64,000 nucleotides of DNA from the NCBI GenBank assembly GCA_002436085.1, contig DIXT01000008.1, positions 1 to 64,000 on the forward strand, in the 5' to 3' direction. This document shows positions 45,596-53,704 of this stretch, one piece after another. Every line of letters starts with the position of its first letter. Position 1 is the stretch's first letter. The DNA is from Anaerolineaceae bacterium UBA6073 (lineage in GTDB: Bacteria > Chloroflexota > Anaerolineae > Anaerolineales > Anaerolineaceae). The notes under the pieces are model-generated. The model did no database searches and was not told the DNA's origin. It saw nothing but the letters and a program-made list of their open reading frames with translations. The translations under genes were made by a program, and so were the position numbers.

Positions 45596-45625
45596 AGGAT
45601 ATCCGAAATGGAAGAGGCTTGTCAA
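45596..45625 (-). promoter_or_regulatory. Promoter of tRNA-Sec
   Basis: On the minus strand TTGACA (45625-45620) and TATCCT (45601-45596) are separated by 18 bp, just ahead of the tRNA 5' end. Confidence 0.7.
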
Positions 45626-45730
45626 GCGTCTGCCCTGGGAACTGCCAAACCCCGTTTAACTCCCAAAACCGTCCGCCCAAACCTATCTTGATGTATAATG
45701 TGTATTCTACTCAAGAATAAAAGGAAATCG

Positions 45731-47182
45731 ATGACTGCTGAATTAAACCACACCCCTGACTGGGTAAAAAATGCTGTTTTTTACCAAATTTTCCCCGACC
45801 GCTTCGCCTGGAGCCGCAGGGTGGAAAAACCTGGCAATTTTGAAACCTGGGACAGCGCTCCCACTGTTAACGGCTTCAAAGGCGGCGACCTGTTGGGCGT
45901 TGCTGAAAAACTGGACTACCTGGAAGATCTCGGCGTGAACGCGATTTATTTCAACCCGATTTTTCAATCTGCCAGCAACCACCGTTACCACACGCACGAT
46001 TACTTCCAGGTCGACCCGCTGTTGGGGGGGAACAAAGCCTTCAAAGAGCTGCTGAATGAAGCGCATAAGCGCGGCATCCGGGTCGTGCTGGACGGCGTTT
46101 TCAATCATTCGAGCCGCGGCTTCTTCCAGTTCAACCATATTCTGGAAGTCGGACCAAAGTCTCCTTACCTGGACTGGTTCTTCGTGCGCGGCTTCCCGCT
46201 GCATGCTTACGAAGGCACCCCAAATTATGACTGCTGGTGGTCCCTACCCGGGCTGCCCAAGTTTAATACCAACAACCCGCAGGTGCGCAAATACATCTTC
46301 AACGTCGCGCGCTACTGGCTGGAGCAAGGCATTGACGGCTGGCGGCTGGATGTGCCCTTCGAAATTGATGACGACGATTTCTGGCGCGAATTCCGCGAAG
46401 TGGTCAAGACGGCCAATCCGGATGCCTACATCGTCGGTGAAATCCCGACCGAAGCACAGCGCTGGATGCAAGGCGATATGTTCGATGCGGTGATGAACTA
46501 TCAGCTTACCCATGCCTGCCTGGCATTCTTTGGGGGCGGTCGGATTGATAGAGCTTTGGCAGAAGGCATGCTGGGCTTGGATGTGCCCGAAACGATGGAC
46601 GCAGCCCAATTTGCCAGGCGCGCGCAGGAACTGCTTAGCATTTATCCGCAAGAATTCGCCTACGCGCAGCTCAACCTGCTCGACAGCCACGACATGCCGC
46701 GCTTCCTCAGCCTTGTCAGCGAGGACACCCAGCGCCTCTACCTGGCTTATCTCTTCATGATGACCTACCCCGGCGCTCCGTGCATCTACTATGGTGACGA
46801 AATCGGCCTGACCGGCGGCGTCGACCCGATGTGCCGGAAAGCCTTCCCGTGGAGCGAAAGCGCATGGAACACAAATCTGCGCGATAAGATCCGCGATCTG
46901 ACGCTGCTGCGGCACGCCATGCCTGTCCTGCGAACCGGTGCGTATCTGCCGCTGCTCAGCCAGGGTTCGCTGCTGGTCTATGCGCGCAAGGACAGCGAAG
47001 ACGTTGTCATCGTCGCGATAAACCTGGACAACTCCCCTCAAACCATTTCCGTGCGGGTAGACGGCCTGCTGGCGGATGACACCCTGCTGCAGGACCAGAT
47101 CAGCGACAAACAAGCCGAAGTGAAAGCCGGCGAAATCCGGGACCTGACCATCCCAAGAATGGGCGCTGTCATTCTGGCATAA
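45731..47182 (+). CDS. GH13 alpha-glycosidase, neopullulanase/cyclomaltodextrinase-like
   Basis: A 483-residue alpha-amylase-superfamily enzyme without a signal peptide, so probably cytoplasmic. It opens PDWVKNAVFYQIFPDRF; conserved regions are DGVFNH, GWRLDVPFEID (nucleophile Asp), VGEIPTEAQRW (acid Glu) and LLDSHDMPRF (third Asp). It lacks the long N-terminal domain of many neopullulanases. Expected substrates are short malto-oligosaccharides. AAGGAA before 45731 decides the start. A strong hairpin ends the gene. Confidence 0.9.
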   Translation: MTAELNHTPDWVKNAVFYQIFPDRFAWSRRVEKPGNFETWDSAPTVNGFKGGDLLGVAEKLDYLEDLGVNAIYFNPIFQSASNHRYHTHDYFQVDPLLGGNKAFKELLNEAHKRGIRVVLDGVFNHSSRGFFQFNHILEVGPKSPYLDWFFVRGFPLHAYEGTPNYDCWWSLPGLPKFNTNNPQVRKYIFNVARYWLEQGIDGWRLDVPFEIDDDDFWREFREVVKTANPDAYIVGEIPTEAQRWMQGDMFDAVMNYQLTHACLAFFGGGRIDRALAEGMLGLDVPETMDAAQFARRAQELLSIYPQEFAYAQLNLLDSHDMPRFLSLVSEDTQRLYLAYLFMMTYPGAPCIYYGDEIGLTGGVDPMCRKAFPWSESAWNTNLRDKIRDLTLLRHAMPVLRTGAYLPLLSQGSLLVYARKDSEDVVIVAINLDNSPQTISVRVDGLLADDTLLQDQISDKQAEVKAGEIRDLTIPRMGAVILA

Positions 47183-47204
47183 GCTTTCAAGAGGAACAAT
47201 TCAA

Positions 47205-47238
47205 CGCGCGGAGTTATACAACTCCGCGCGATTTGTTT
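47205..47238 (+). terminator. Hairpin terminator between convergent genes
   Basis: CGCGCGGAGTT (47205-47215) pairs with AACTCCGCGCG (47220-47230) over loop ATAC, then ATTTGTTT. Confidence 0.85.
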
Positions 47239-47860
47239 ACGGCATTAAGCGCATAATAGAGGGTTCGACAAGCGGGAAGATCCAGACAGCTGCCGCGCCG
47301 CATAGAATGCCTATCATCCAGCCGACCACCACATCCGAAAGGTAATGCAGTTTCAACGCCACGCGCGAAAGTCCTACGCCCAAAGCCCAGGCACCCAGAC
47401 CGGCAATCGCCAGCGGCGAAGCCATCGTGCCGATCATTACCGCAATGCCAGCCGCGCGGGCGGCGTGCCCGGACGGAAACGAATGCGGGTCGCTGACGCG
47501 GTAAATTCGCCCCCATTCCCCCTCCGGGCGCGGGCGGCGGATGATGAACTTTAGCGCCAGCACAAAAGCTGCCAGTCCTATCAGCCCAAAAATCCAAAAT
47601 AAAGTGTGCCCGCGCACATCTGCGTTTCCGAAGAAGAGCAGCAGGCTGAGAAAAATAAGCCAATACCAGGAGTCACAACTGTGCCCCAATATGATCATCA
47701 GCCAGCGCAGCAGCCCGGGTTTCTCCTGCACCAATAACCGGGCGGAAAGGTGCGCGTCGACCTTTAGGAAACGCTGAAAGATGGAGCGTTCCTCAGCGGT
47801 TTGCGGAGCTTCCTGGGTATCAGTGGGCAGTAAATTCTGGTTTTCTGGCATCTTTTTCAT
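47237..47860 (-). CDS. PAP2 superfamily phosphatase
   Basis: A 207-residue membrane protein with the three PAP2 phosphatase motifs: KFIIRRPRPEG, SFPSGHAARA and SRVALKLHYLSDVVVG. Relatives dephosphorylate undecaprenyl pyrophosphate or phosphatidic/phosphatidylglycerol phosphate at the outer membrane face of the inner membrane. An internal ATG at 47851 is possible. It is a single gene between convergent GH13 and divergent HAD genes. Confidence 0.88.
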   Translation of the reverse strand: MKKMPENQNLLPTDTQEAPQTAEERSIFQRFLKVDAHLSARLLVQEKPGLLRWLMIILGHSCDSWYWLIFLSLLLFFGNADVRGHTLFWIFGLIGLAAFVLALKFIIRRPRPEGEWGRIYRVSDPHSFPSGHAARAAGIAVMIGTMASPLAIAGLGAWALGVGLSRVALKLHYLSDVVVGWMIGILCGAAAVWIFPLVEPSIMRLMP

Positions 47861-48029
47861 GGTTTACGGTCTGAATTCCGGAGAGGATTTTATCATATGC
47901 AGGGTGCCGCTCTGAATTGCCTCTGCTTATAGAATGGGCAGCCGGAAATACCTGAAAAATGCGCGGAGCTGACCCGAAGCGTACTTTGGGTATGTTATCA
48001 TTACGCAACTTTATTCGTTGAGGTGTGAA

Positions 48030-48707
48030 TTGGAGAACATTAATCTGGCTGTGCTGTGGGACATGGATGGAACCATCCTGGATACACTTGAACTGCATTA
48101 CCTGACCTGGAAAGAAGCTTTCAGCGACTGCCCCACCCTGTTCTCCCGCGAACTGTTCCGCGCGAACTTCGGCGGCAACAACCGCAGTACCGTCCCGATT
48201 TATTTGGGCTACGAACCCGATGAAGCCTATTACCAGCACGTGGTCGCGCTAAAAGAAACGCTTTTCCGCGAGCAATTGGCAGAAAAAACCGAACTTTTCC
48301 CGGGTATCCGCGCTTGGTTTGCCTACTTTGACGGTCTCGGCGCCAGGCAAGCCATCGCCTCCTCCGCCATGCTGGAGAACATCAGTAAAGTGGTGGACGC
48401 GTTTGAAATCCGCCGCTTCTTTACGGCATTGGTTCCGGGGGAAGACCTGCCCTCCAAACCCGCCCCGGATATTTTCCTGCGTGCCGCCCAACTTTTGGAT
48501 ACCTCCCCCGCCCGCTGCGTGGTGTTCGAGGACTCAATCCATGGGATTAATGCTGCCAAAGCCGCTGGAATGGTCAGTGTTGGCGTGGCAGGCACAACCC
48601 ATTTCGCGCCAGGAGATGCTGATTTTCTGCTGGACGACTATACGCAAGACCCCACGGAACTAACCCGCGCAATCCTTGCTCTAATGAATTCCCGCCAAGC
48701 GGTCTAA
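48030..48707 (+). CDS. HAD superfamily phosphatase, beta-phosphoglucomutase-like
   Basis: About 225 residues. Motif I is VLWDMDGTILDT, the cap domain follows, motif II is AIASSAMLENI, motif III KPAPDIFLRAAQLL, motif IV CVVFEDSIHGINAAKAAGM. This is the beta-phosphoglucomutase/phosphatase subgroup I. The start appears to be TTG at 48030 after GAGGTG; a TTG at 48018 is an alternative. Being near the GH13 gene, a maltose-derived sugar phosphate is a reasonable guess for the substrate. Confidence 0.85.
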   Translation: MENINLAVLWDMDGTILDTLELHYLTWKEAFSDCPTLFSRELFRANFGGNNRSTVPIYLGYEPDEAYYQHVVALKETLFREQLAEKTELFPGIRAWFAYFDGLGARQAIASSAMLENISKVVDAFEIRRFFTALVPGEDLPSKPAPDIFLRAAQLLDTSPARCVVFEDSIHGINAAKAAGMVSVGVAGTTHFAPGDADFLLDDYTQDPTELTRAILALMNSRQAV

Positions 48708-49480
48708 AACTGAATAAAGGGGATTGCCGCGATCAGACCAAACCCCAGGGCAACAATCAAAACTGCGAGCCACACGTCGCTTTTCTGACGCACGTCCTGT
48801 ACCCGCGGCGCGTTTTGACCGAACTGCAGCTCCCATTTAGGTCCGGCCAAAAAAGCGAATAAGCCGCCCGCCACTGCCCCGCCCAAATGCCCGAAGTTAT
48901 CAATGTTTGAGCCGGGAGCCAAACCAATCGCAATATTCAGGAAGAAAATGAAAATCAGGTTGTTCAGCATCGGGCCGGCGCGCGGGCCAAAAAACTGCTT
49001 ATTCTGCAAGATTAGCAGGACCTCCGCCGCGAGCAAGCCGAAAATGCCGGTCGAAGACCCCAGCGAGTTATAAGGCGACAGCACAAACGAAAGCACATTT
49101 CCACCAAAACCAGCAACCAGGAACAGTGCAAGGAAACGCCAATGCCCGTAGATGCTTTCCAGCTGCCTTCCAAGAATCCAAAGCGCGTACATATTTAGCC
49201 CGACATGCAGGACTGAGCCGTGCAGCAGAACGGGTGTGATGAGCCGCCAAAGCTGACCGGACAGGATCGCGCTGCGGCTTTTGCTTAGCAAGGCGGCTGG
49301 TAGATCAAAGCCCAGGAACTGCGTGGAAACCATCTGCGCGATAAAGAACAGCGCAATCAGCCCCATCAGGATGTAAGTTACTGTGGGTTTATTCAGTTTG
49401 AGCGCCGCTGCTCTCGGCGTTGGTTGCGGAGCTTCGGGCGCGGACGGGTTTTCCTGCGGGGTCTGGTCGCTCACAAGCAC
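48704..49480 (-). CDS. Rhomboid family intramembrane serine protease
   Basis: A 258-residue protein with a polar N-terminal tail and six or so membrane helices. The catalytic Ser is in GSSTGIFGLLAAE, the His in NFGHLGGAVAGG, and helix 2 carries LHVGLNMYALWILG. These are the rhomboid hallmarks. Start codons GTG at 49480 and 49474 are both possible; AGGTG favours the second. It overlaps the guanylate kinase gene slightly, so they are co-transcribed. The two stop codons at its other end overlap those of the HAD gene by 4 bp. Confidence 0.88.
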   Translation of the reverse strand: MLVSDQTPQENPSAPEAPQPTPRAAALKLNKPTVTYILMGLIALFFIAQMVSTQFLGFDLPAALLSKSRSAILSGQLWRLITPVLLHGSVLHVGLNMYALWILGRQLESIYGHWRFLALFLVAGFGGNVLSFVLSPYNSLGSSTGIFGLLAAEVLLILQNKQFFGPRAGPMLNNLIFIFFLNIAIGLAPGSNIDNFGHLGGAVAGGLFAFLAGPKWELQFGQNAPRVQDVRQKSDVWLAVLIVALGFGLIAAIPFIQF

Positions 49481-50109
49481 ACCTGCCGGGGGTGCACGCG
49501 GTGGTGTTCCGTGTTAATAATTTGCTGAATGGTGTCAACGGTCTCATGCAGATGACAGTCAGAGTTCACCACGATGTAGTCGAACGCGTCCAGTTTCTCG
49601 TATTCCTGCTCAGCGGTCTGGATACGCAGCGCGAATTCCTCAGGGGATTCGCTGCAGCGCCCGGCCAGCCGCGCGATCCACTCCTCGCGGGAGCTGGCAG
49701 TCAGAAAAATCAGCACAGCTTCCGGGCATAGGGAGCGGATAGTCATAGCACCCTGCACGTCCAAACGCATAATCACGTCCTTGCCAGACTGCAGCGCCTG
49801 GCGCACCTGCCCGCGCGGGATACCTTTGTAGTCCGAGTACACGCGCGCATGTTCCAGCAGCTCGCCGGTAGCAATCAAGCGTTCAAATTCCTGGCGGGAT
49901 ACAAAGAAGTAGTCTACCCCGTCCCTTTCCTCCGGGCGCGGAGGGCGGCTGGTCATCGTGACCACAAAGTGCGTGTTCGGGTTTTCCTTCCGCAGCGCCT
50001 GCACCACCGCGTCTTTCCCAATCCCGGAAGGACCGGAAATGACGATGAGCAGCGGCGTAAGAGGTTCTGGACCGAAGTGAAAGACAGGTGAAGTCATAGG
50101 TTTTTCCAT
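49471..50109 (-). CDS. gmk: Guanylate kinase
   Basis: A 212-residue GMP kinase. P-loop SGPSGIGKDAVV (usual consensus GPSGxGKxT, here with Asp), then VTMTSRPPRPEERDGVDYFF, the GMP-binding ELLEHARVYSDYKGIPRGQV and LDVQGAMTIR. The replaced Lys-Thr by Lys-Asp in the P-loop is found in some members. A second ATG lies at 50097. The gene leads a two-gene unit with rhomboid. Confidence 0.92.
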   Translation of the reverse strand: MEKPMTSPVFHFGPEPLTPLLIVISGPSGIGKDAVVQALRKENPNTHFVVTMTSRPPRPEERDGVDYFFVSRQEFERLIATGELLEHARVYSDYKGIPRGQVRQALQSGKDVIMRLDVQGAMTIRSLCPEAVLIFLTASSREEWIARLAGRCSESPEEFALRIQTAEQEYEKLDAFDYIVVNSDCHLHETVDTIQQIINTEHHRVHPRQVCL

Positions 50110-50174
50110 TTTTTCAATTTAGTGCCTTGATTATAAGCCATCTGGCCTGAAGGCAAGATAACTCGCATTGCCTC

Positions 50175-50725
50175 GTATGCGTTTCAAAAGTCGGTAGTCG
50201 AGGGAAAAAAGAGGAAGTTCCAATACAATTAGTTTTAGTGAAAACAAAAGAAAGGAACTCCTCCGATCGCGCCGGTGTTTATTATCCCCGAAGCGAAGCG
50301 GAGTGGGACCCCACCGTATGCGGCATTTGACCGCAGGTCTCCAGCTGTAGGTTGGGTGAAGCGACGTAGAAGCGTAACCCAACACCCTTTGCGATTATGC
50401 CTCACAAACACTCCGACTTCAGACAGTTGGGTTGCGCTCTGATTGGCTAAATACAGATAAACGCCCGGTGTCGCACCACCCAACCTACCGGTGGGTTCTC
50501 CGATCTCGCTGGTCTCCTGATTACGAAGTAAGCCCACCAAGCCAGCAACCAAGTGATCAAATGTGCCGGCAGGGGTACTTCGTGAGGGTGCTAGACAAAT
50601 CCGGCGCGATCCAGCAATAAGGGAGATTTTCGTTCAGGTCGTGCGCAGGGTCAGGAGACGACCTATCCGGTTGATGGTGGGCAAGGGTGGTGAGTGCAGA
50701 GGCGAGGAAAGAGGGAGACCTGCGG
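50175..50725. repeat. Dispersed MITE-like element, copy 3 (rearranged)
   Basis: 50175-50261 is the inverse of the extension next to copy 1. TCCGATCGCGCCGG at 50262-50275 is the element's left end, followed by an A unit to about 50342. 50343-50498 is different sequence with GTAGGTTGGGTGAAGC and CCCAACCTAC. At 50499 TCCGATCTCGCTGG opens a B unit in inverse orientation, running to the end of an A unit at 50725. So the two halves point in opposite directions. Confidence 0.85.
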
Positions 50726-50958
50726 CTTTGCTCGGCCCTTTCATGGAAGGCATGCGTTCGGCGGGCGCGGAAATATCCCTATACTATGCAAGTAAAATGG
50801 ACGTGCACGCCTGCGCTTTGCAGAGGCCGGAGTTGGCAGAAAGCGCGCAAGAAATCCTGGACCTGGTGAAGCAGTGCGGCAGGGACCTGGTAAGCCAGGG
50901 CGAAATGAACCCGGCTCTGTTGGAAAAAATCTCCCGGCCGCTGATTCCCTGGGAGTGA
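50725..50958 (+). pseudogene. Remnant of an NADPH-dependent FMN reductase gene
   Basis: The frame LLGPFMEGMRSAGAEISLYY joins directly to a C-terminal-like stretch ELAESAQEILDLVKQCGRDL and ends in ISRPLIPWE. Both ends match flavodoxin-fold NAD(P)H oxidoreductases, whose middle (with the CxxC region) is missing. The 5' end is cut by the repeat copy. This looks like a broken gene with an internal deletion, not a functional small protein. Confidence 0.6.
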
Positions 50959-50964
50959 AAAGCG

Positions 50965-52251
50965 CTAAGGCTGCCGGCTTAGCTTTTCCTGCAAGTCCTC
51001 AAACGACCGAACGCCGCGGATGGTGGCGATAAAAGTCTTCAGGTCGGGGCTGCGCACCCACAATCTGCGTACCGCCGGACCCACCGGGTCGCTCCCAGAG
51101 GCGCCGCCGCCGGGCTGGTCGTTGTAAGAACCGTAAAACGCGAAATACGCCTGGTTCAGTTTGCGCAGCCCATAGCCCTGCTCCCAGAAGAATTGACGGC
51201 GGGCTTCCATGTAAGCTTCAGCCTCATCCACTTTCCCCGCGGCCAGCAATTCATCCACCCGCACGCGCGTTTTGCGCATCTCTGCCCGAAAGTTGAATAC
51301 AGTTGAGCTCTCAGCGCTTTCTGCCGGCAGACGCGAACGCATCCTCGGCCCAGGCAGCGGAAGCGCATAGTCCGGAAAGTCCCGCGCGATCATCTCCCGG
51401 CTGATTTTCTCGCCAGCCAGGCTGGCAACGGTTTCGTTAATCGTGCGCATCTGCGGACTCGCGTCGTAGCGTATCCCCAGGGGTGTAAATGTAAGGTAAT
51501 TATGAATCCACTCATGCGCCACGGTTTCTGTCAGCCAGTTAAAATCCGTGGTGCGCATCACCATGGTCGGATAAGCTCCCAGCCCCCCAATGGGTTCCAC
51601 CAATGCGGAATAGCCGTATTTCGTGTAAATTCCATCCTCAATCGCCTCTTTTTGGAGCGTATCCAATCCAGCAATCAGGTTGGTGGAGAAAACCGTGCGA
51701 ATTTCCTCCCGGGGGGAGACAATCAGATTCAGCGGCAAATCTGTCACCTGGTAGAGCACCGGCGGAAGCACCTGCCCACCCAGCCCGAATCCCAGCTCCG
51801 CCAGCATGCTTTCCGTTCGGGATTGAATAACCGCTTCGGTCAATGGGCTAAGAGCCGCCAGCCTTTGTTTCGCGTTTGTCAGCTCCGCGCGGGTGCGCGT
51901 GATAATCTCCGCGCGGTTCGCCAGCTTGGGCTGGGCAACCGCCTGGTCCAGGCGCGCGCTCCACTGGGCAGTGGTATTTACCTGCTCCAGATAAGTTTGC
52001 ACGAGCGCGTTTTGCTGGGCGGGGTCCAGAAATCGCTCTGCGCGCAGCGCCGCGGATACCGCTTTCTGGAAAAGCGCCCGGGCGGTCCACTCGGTAAAGT
52101 CAAATTCAACATCGCGGCTGAATTCCCGCATCCCCTGGATTGAGTCCCACAGCGCCGCCGAAGAGGCGGATAGAAGCAATAAGAGCAGCCCCAGGGAAAT
52201 TGTCAGCCTGAAGGCGGTTTGGGAGATGCTCATCTGATAGGAAGTTTTCAT
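50965..52251 (-). CDS. Membrane-anchored putative zinc metalloprotein
   Basis: A 428-residue protein with an N-terminal membrane helix (about 13-32), a long helical middle and a VAHEWIHNYL motif (about residues 245-254) followed at about 275 by INETVASLAGE. HExxH with a downstream Glu in a helix is the gluzincin pattern, so it may be a metallopeptidase. No family was recognised beyond this. The remainder has few landmarks. The gene is preceded by an intergenic region with repeat remnants. Confidence 0.6.
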   Translation of the reverse strand: MKTSYQMSISQTAFRLTISLGLLLLLLSASSAALWDSIQGMREFSRDVEFDFTEWTARALFQKAVSAALRAERFLDPAQQNALVQTYLEQVNTTAQWSARLDQAVAQPKLANRAEIITRTRAELTNAKQRLAALSPLTEAVIQSRTESMLAELGFGLGGQVLPPVLYQVTDLPLNLIVSPREEIRTVFSTNLIAGLDTLQKEAIEDGIYTKYGYSALVEPIGGLGAYPTMVMRTTDFNWLTETVAHEWIHNYLTFTPLGIRYDASPQMRTINETVASLAGEKISREMIARDFPDYALPLPGPRMRSRLPAESAESSTVFNFRAEMRKTRVRVDELLAAGKVDEAEAYMEARRQFFWEQGYGLRKLNQAYFAFYGSYNDQPGGGASGSDPVGPAVRRLWVRSPDLKTFIATIRGVRSFEDLQEKLSRQP

Positions 52252-52773
52252 CTGCCCATTTTAGCATGGCGGGGCTGGACCTCCATCCCAAGCTTTTACT
52301 TTTCTTATCAAGGCTAAATAGAAATTTCCTATTGGGTTGATAAAGTTGTCAGCACAGGTTGGCCATTTATCTTTTTTCCATAGGTTCTCCAGGGATGGTC
52401 GTAAGCAGGCGCAAGCGGAGTGGCGTTCGCGGATTTGGTGGACACGACAGCGCCTTGTCTCGGTCTTCTCTCAATTTCTTTCATGGTCAATAGACTGCCA
52501 TGGAACCAGGCTTTGTTCTCGCCGGTCTCCACACCGTGCGAGGTTCTTGACCGTAGGTCTCCTCGTTTATCAGATCGTAGCGCGGCTTGCGTCTTTCAAG
52601 CCGCCAATTTCGTCAGGTTGGAGTGCGCAACCTGACCTACAAAAAACCGCATCCATATCAGGACATTTCTATTTTGCTACTTTAGGACATTATCACTTTG
52701 CTCTTATAAGCTTTTACTTTTCTCAAGAATCCAGATTGAAAACGTTATAATCTCAACACTAGCACAAAAGTAA
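52252..52773. other. Intergenic region with repeat remnants and flanking 16-bp direct repeats
   Basis: AAGCTTTTACTTTTCT occurs at 52290-52305 and 52708-52723. Between them lie a type 2 dispersed repeat (52519-52640) and two tandem-like copies of AGGACAT followed by an A/T stretch and CTTTGC or TTTTGC. TATAAT at 52746-52751 is a likely -10 box for the DinB-like gene. Confidence 0.65.
52519..52640 (+). repeat. Dispersed short repeat (type 2), copy d
   Basis: Contains CGCCGGTCTCCACACCGTGC and GACCGTAGGTCTCC, shared with the A unit of the large element, then GCGGCTTGCGTCTTTCAAGC and a CAGGTTGGAGTGCGCAACCTG palindrome in two pieces, shared with 36182-36278. Confidence 0.7.
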
Positions 52774-53235
52774 ATGAACAAGGCAAACTTTTTGGATATA
52801 CTCAACCAACGATGGCAGGAGTTTCTGTCCTCAATCGAAGGGCTCAGCCCGGAACAAATGATGCTTCCGGGGGTTAGCGGCACCTGGTCGGTAAAAGACA
52901 TCATCGGACACGTCACGAGCTGGGAACAGGAAACCCTTTCCACGCTCCCTGATATATTGGCAGGCCAACCAGCGCCAGTCTACTCCCAGCTTTATGGCAG
53001 CATCGACGCCCTGAACGCCTATATGGTACTCGTCAAAAACCGGCAGTCCCTTCAGGAAGTGCTGGATAACTTGCACAAGGTCCACGCGAAATTGCTTAAT
53101 TTCCTGGAGGAAGCCGACCCCGCCCAGTTTACCTATGAAAGCCCCTTTCTCATCCGTCTGAGCATGGATACCTCCGAGCACTACCCCGAACACACCCTGG
53201 CGATTTGCGCATGGCGCGCCCGCACAGGACTGTAA
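52774..53235 (+). CDS. DinB-like/ClbS-type four-helix protein
   Basis: A 153-residue helical protein. WSVKDIIGHVTSWEQE with its His, and YPEHTLAICAWR at the end, match the DinB_2/ClbS superfamily, where three His residues bind a divalent metal. Roles range from thiol transferases to DNA-protection proteins. No Shine-Dalgarno is obvious; TATAAT lies 22 bases before the start. The next gene begins 4 bp after its stop. Confidence 0.75.
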   Translation: MNKANFLDILNQRWQEFLSSIEGLSPEQMMLPGVSGTWSVKDIIGHVTSWEQETLSTLPDILAGQPAPVYSQLYGSIDALNAYMVLVKNRQSLQEVLDNLHKVHAKLLNFLEEADPAQFTYESPFLIRLSMDTSEHYPEHTLAICAWRARTGL

Positions 53236-53239
53236 ACTC

Positions 53240-53614
53240 ATGAAATCAACACAATCCGCGCCAAAGACGATTGAGGAATACATCGCCGCGTTTCCACATG
53301 AACAACAAGCGCTCCTGAATGCAGTCGCGCAGTCTATTCGCGCGGCAGCGCCGGGAGCGCAGGAGAGAATATCCTACGGCATGCCGGCTTTCTTTTTGGA
53401 CAGCATCCTGGTCTATTTTGCCCTGCAAACCAGGTATGTCGGCTTTTATCCGACCCCGGAAGCTGTGCTCTTCTTTGCCGAAGAGCTGCAGGGTTACAAA
53501 ACATCCAAGGGAGCGGTACAGTTTCCGCTTGACCAGGCCATGCCCTTTGAACTGATACAGAAAATCGTCCGGCACCGCATCGAAATGAACCGCGCAGCCA
53601 ACGCCGCGGATTAA
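53240..53614 (+). CDS. DUF1801 (YdhG-like) protein
   Basis: A 124-residue alpha/beta protein with the DUF1801 pattern: IEEYIAAFPHEQQALLNAV, ISYGMPAFFLDS, YVGFYPTPEAVLFF and a C-terminal KIVRHRIEMNR helix. Some relatives bind iron as a frataxin-like chaperone, but this is not settled. Co-transcribed with the DinB-like gene. Confidence 0.85.
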   Translation: MKSTQSAPKTIEEYIAAFPHEQQALLNAVAQSIRAAAPGAQERISYGMPAFFLDSILVYFALQTRYVGFYPTPEAVLFFAEELQGYKTSKGAVQFPLDQAMPFELIQKIVRHRIEMNRAANAAD

Positions 53615-53704
53615 GTACGCACAGACCCTCCGCGATTCCAGCTGCCTCCCTGATGTATAATCTCAGGCATGGCGCGGAATTTCGCGGCGCACAGGGAGTT
53701 ATGC

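Noticed and set aside
45215..45680. Protein frames over 45.2-45.7 kb
   Set aside because: They overlap tRNA-Sec and the signal-peptide end of the solute-binding gene in other frames.
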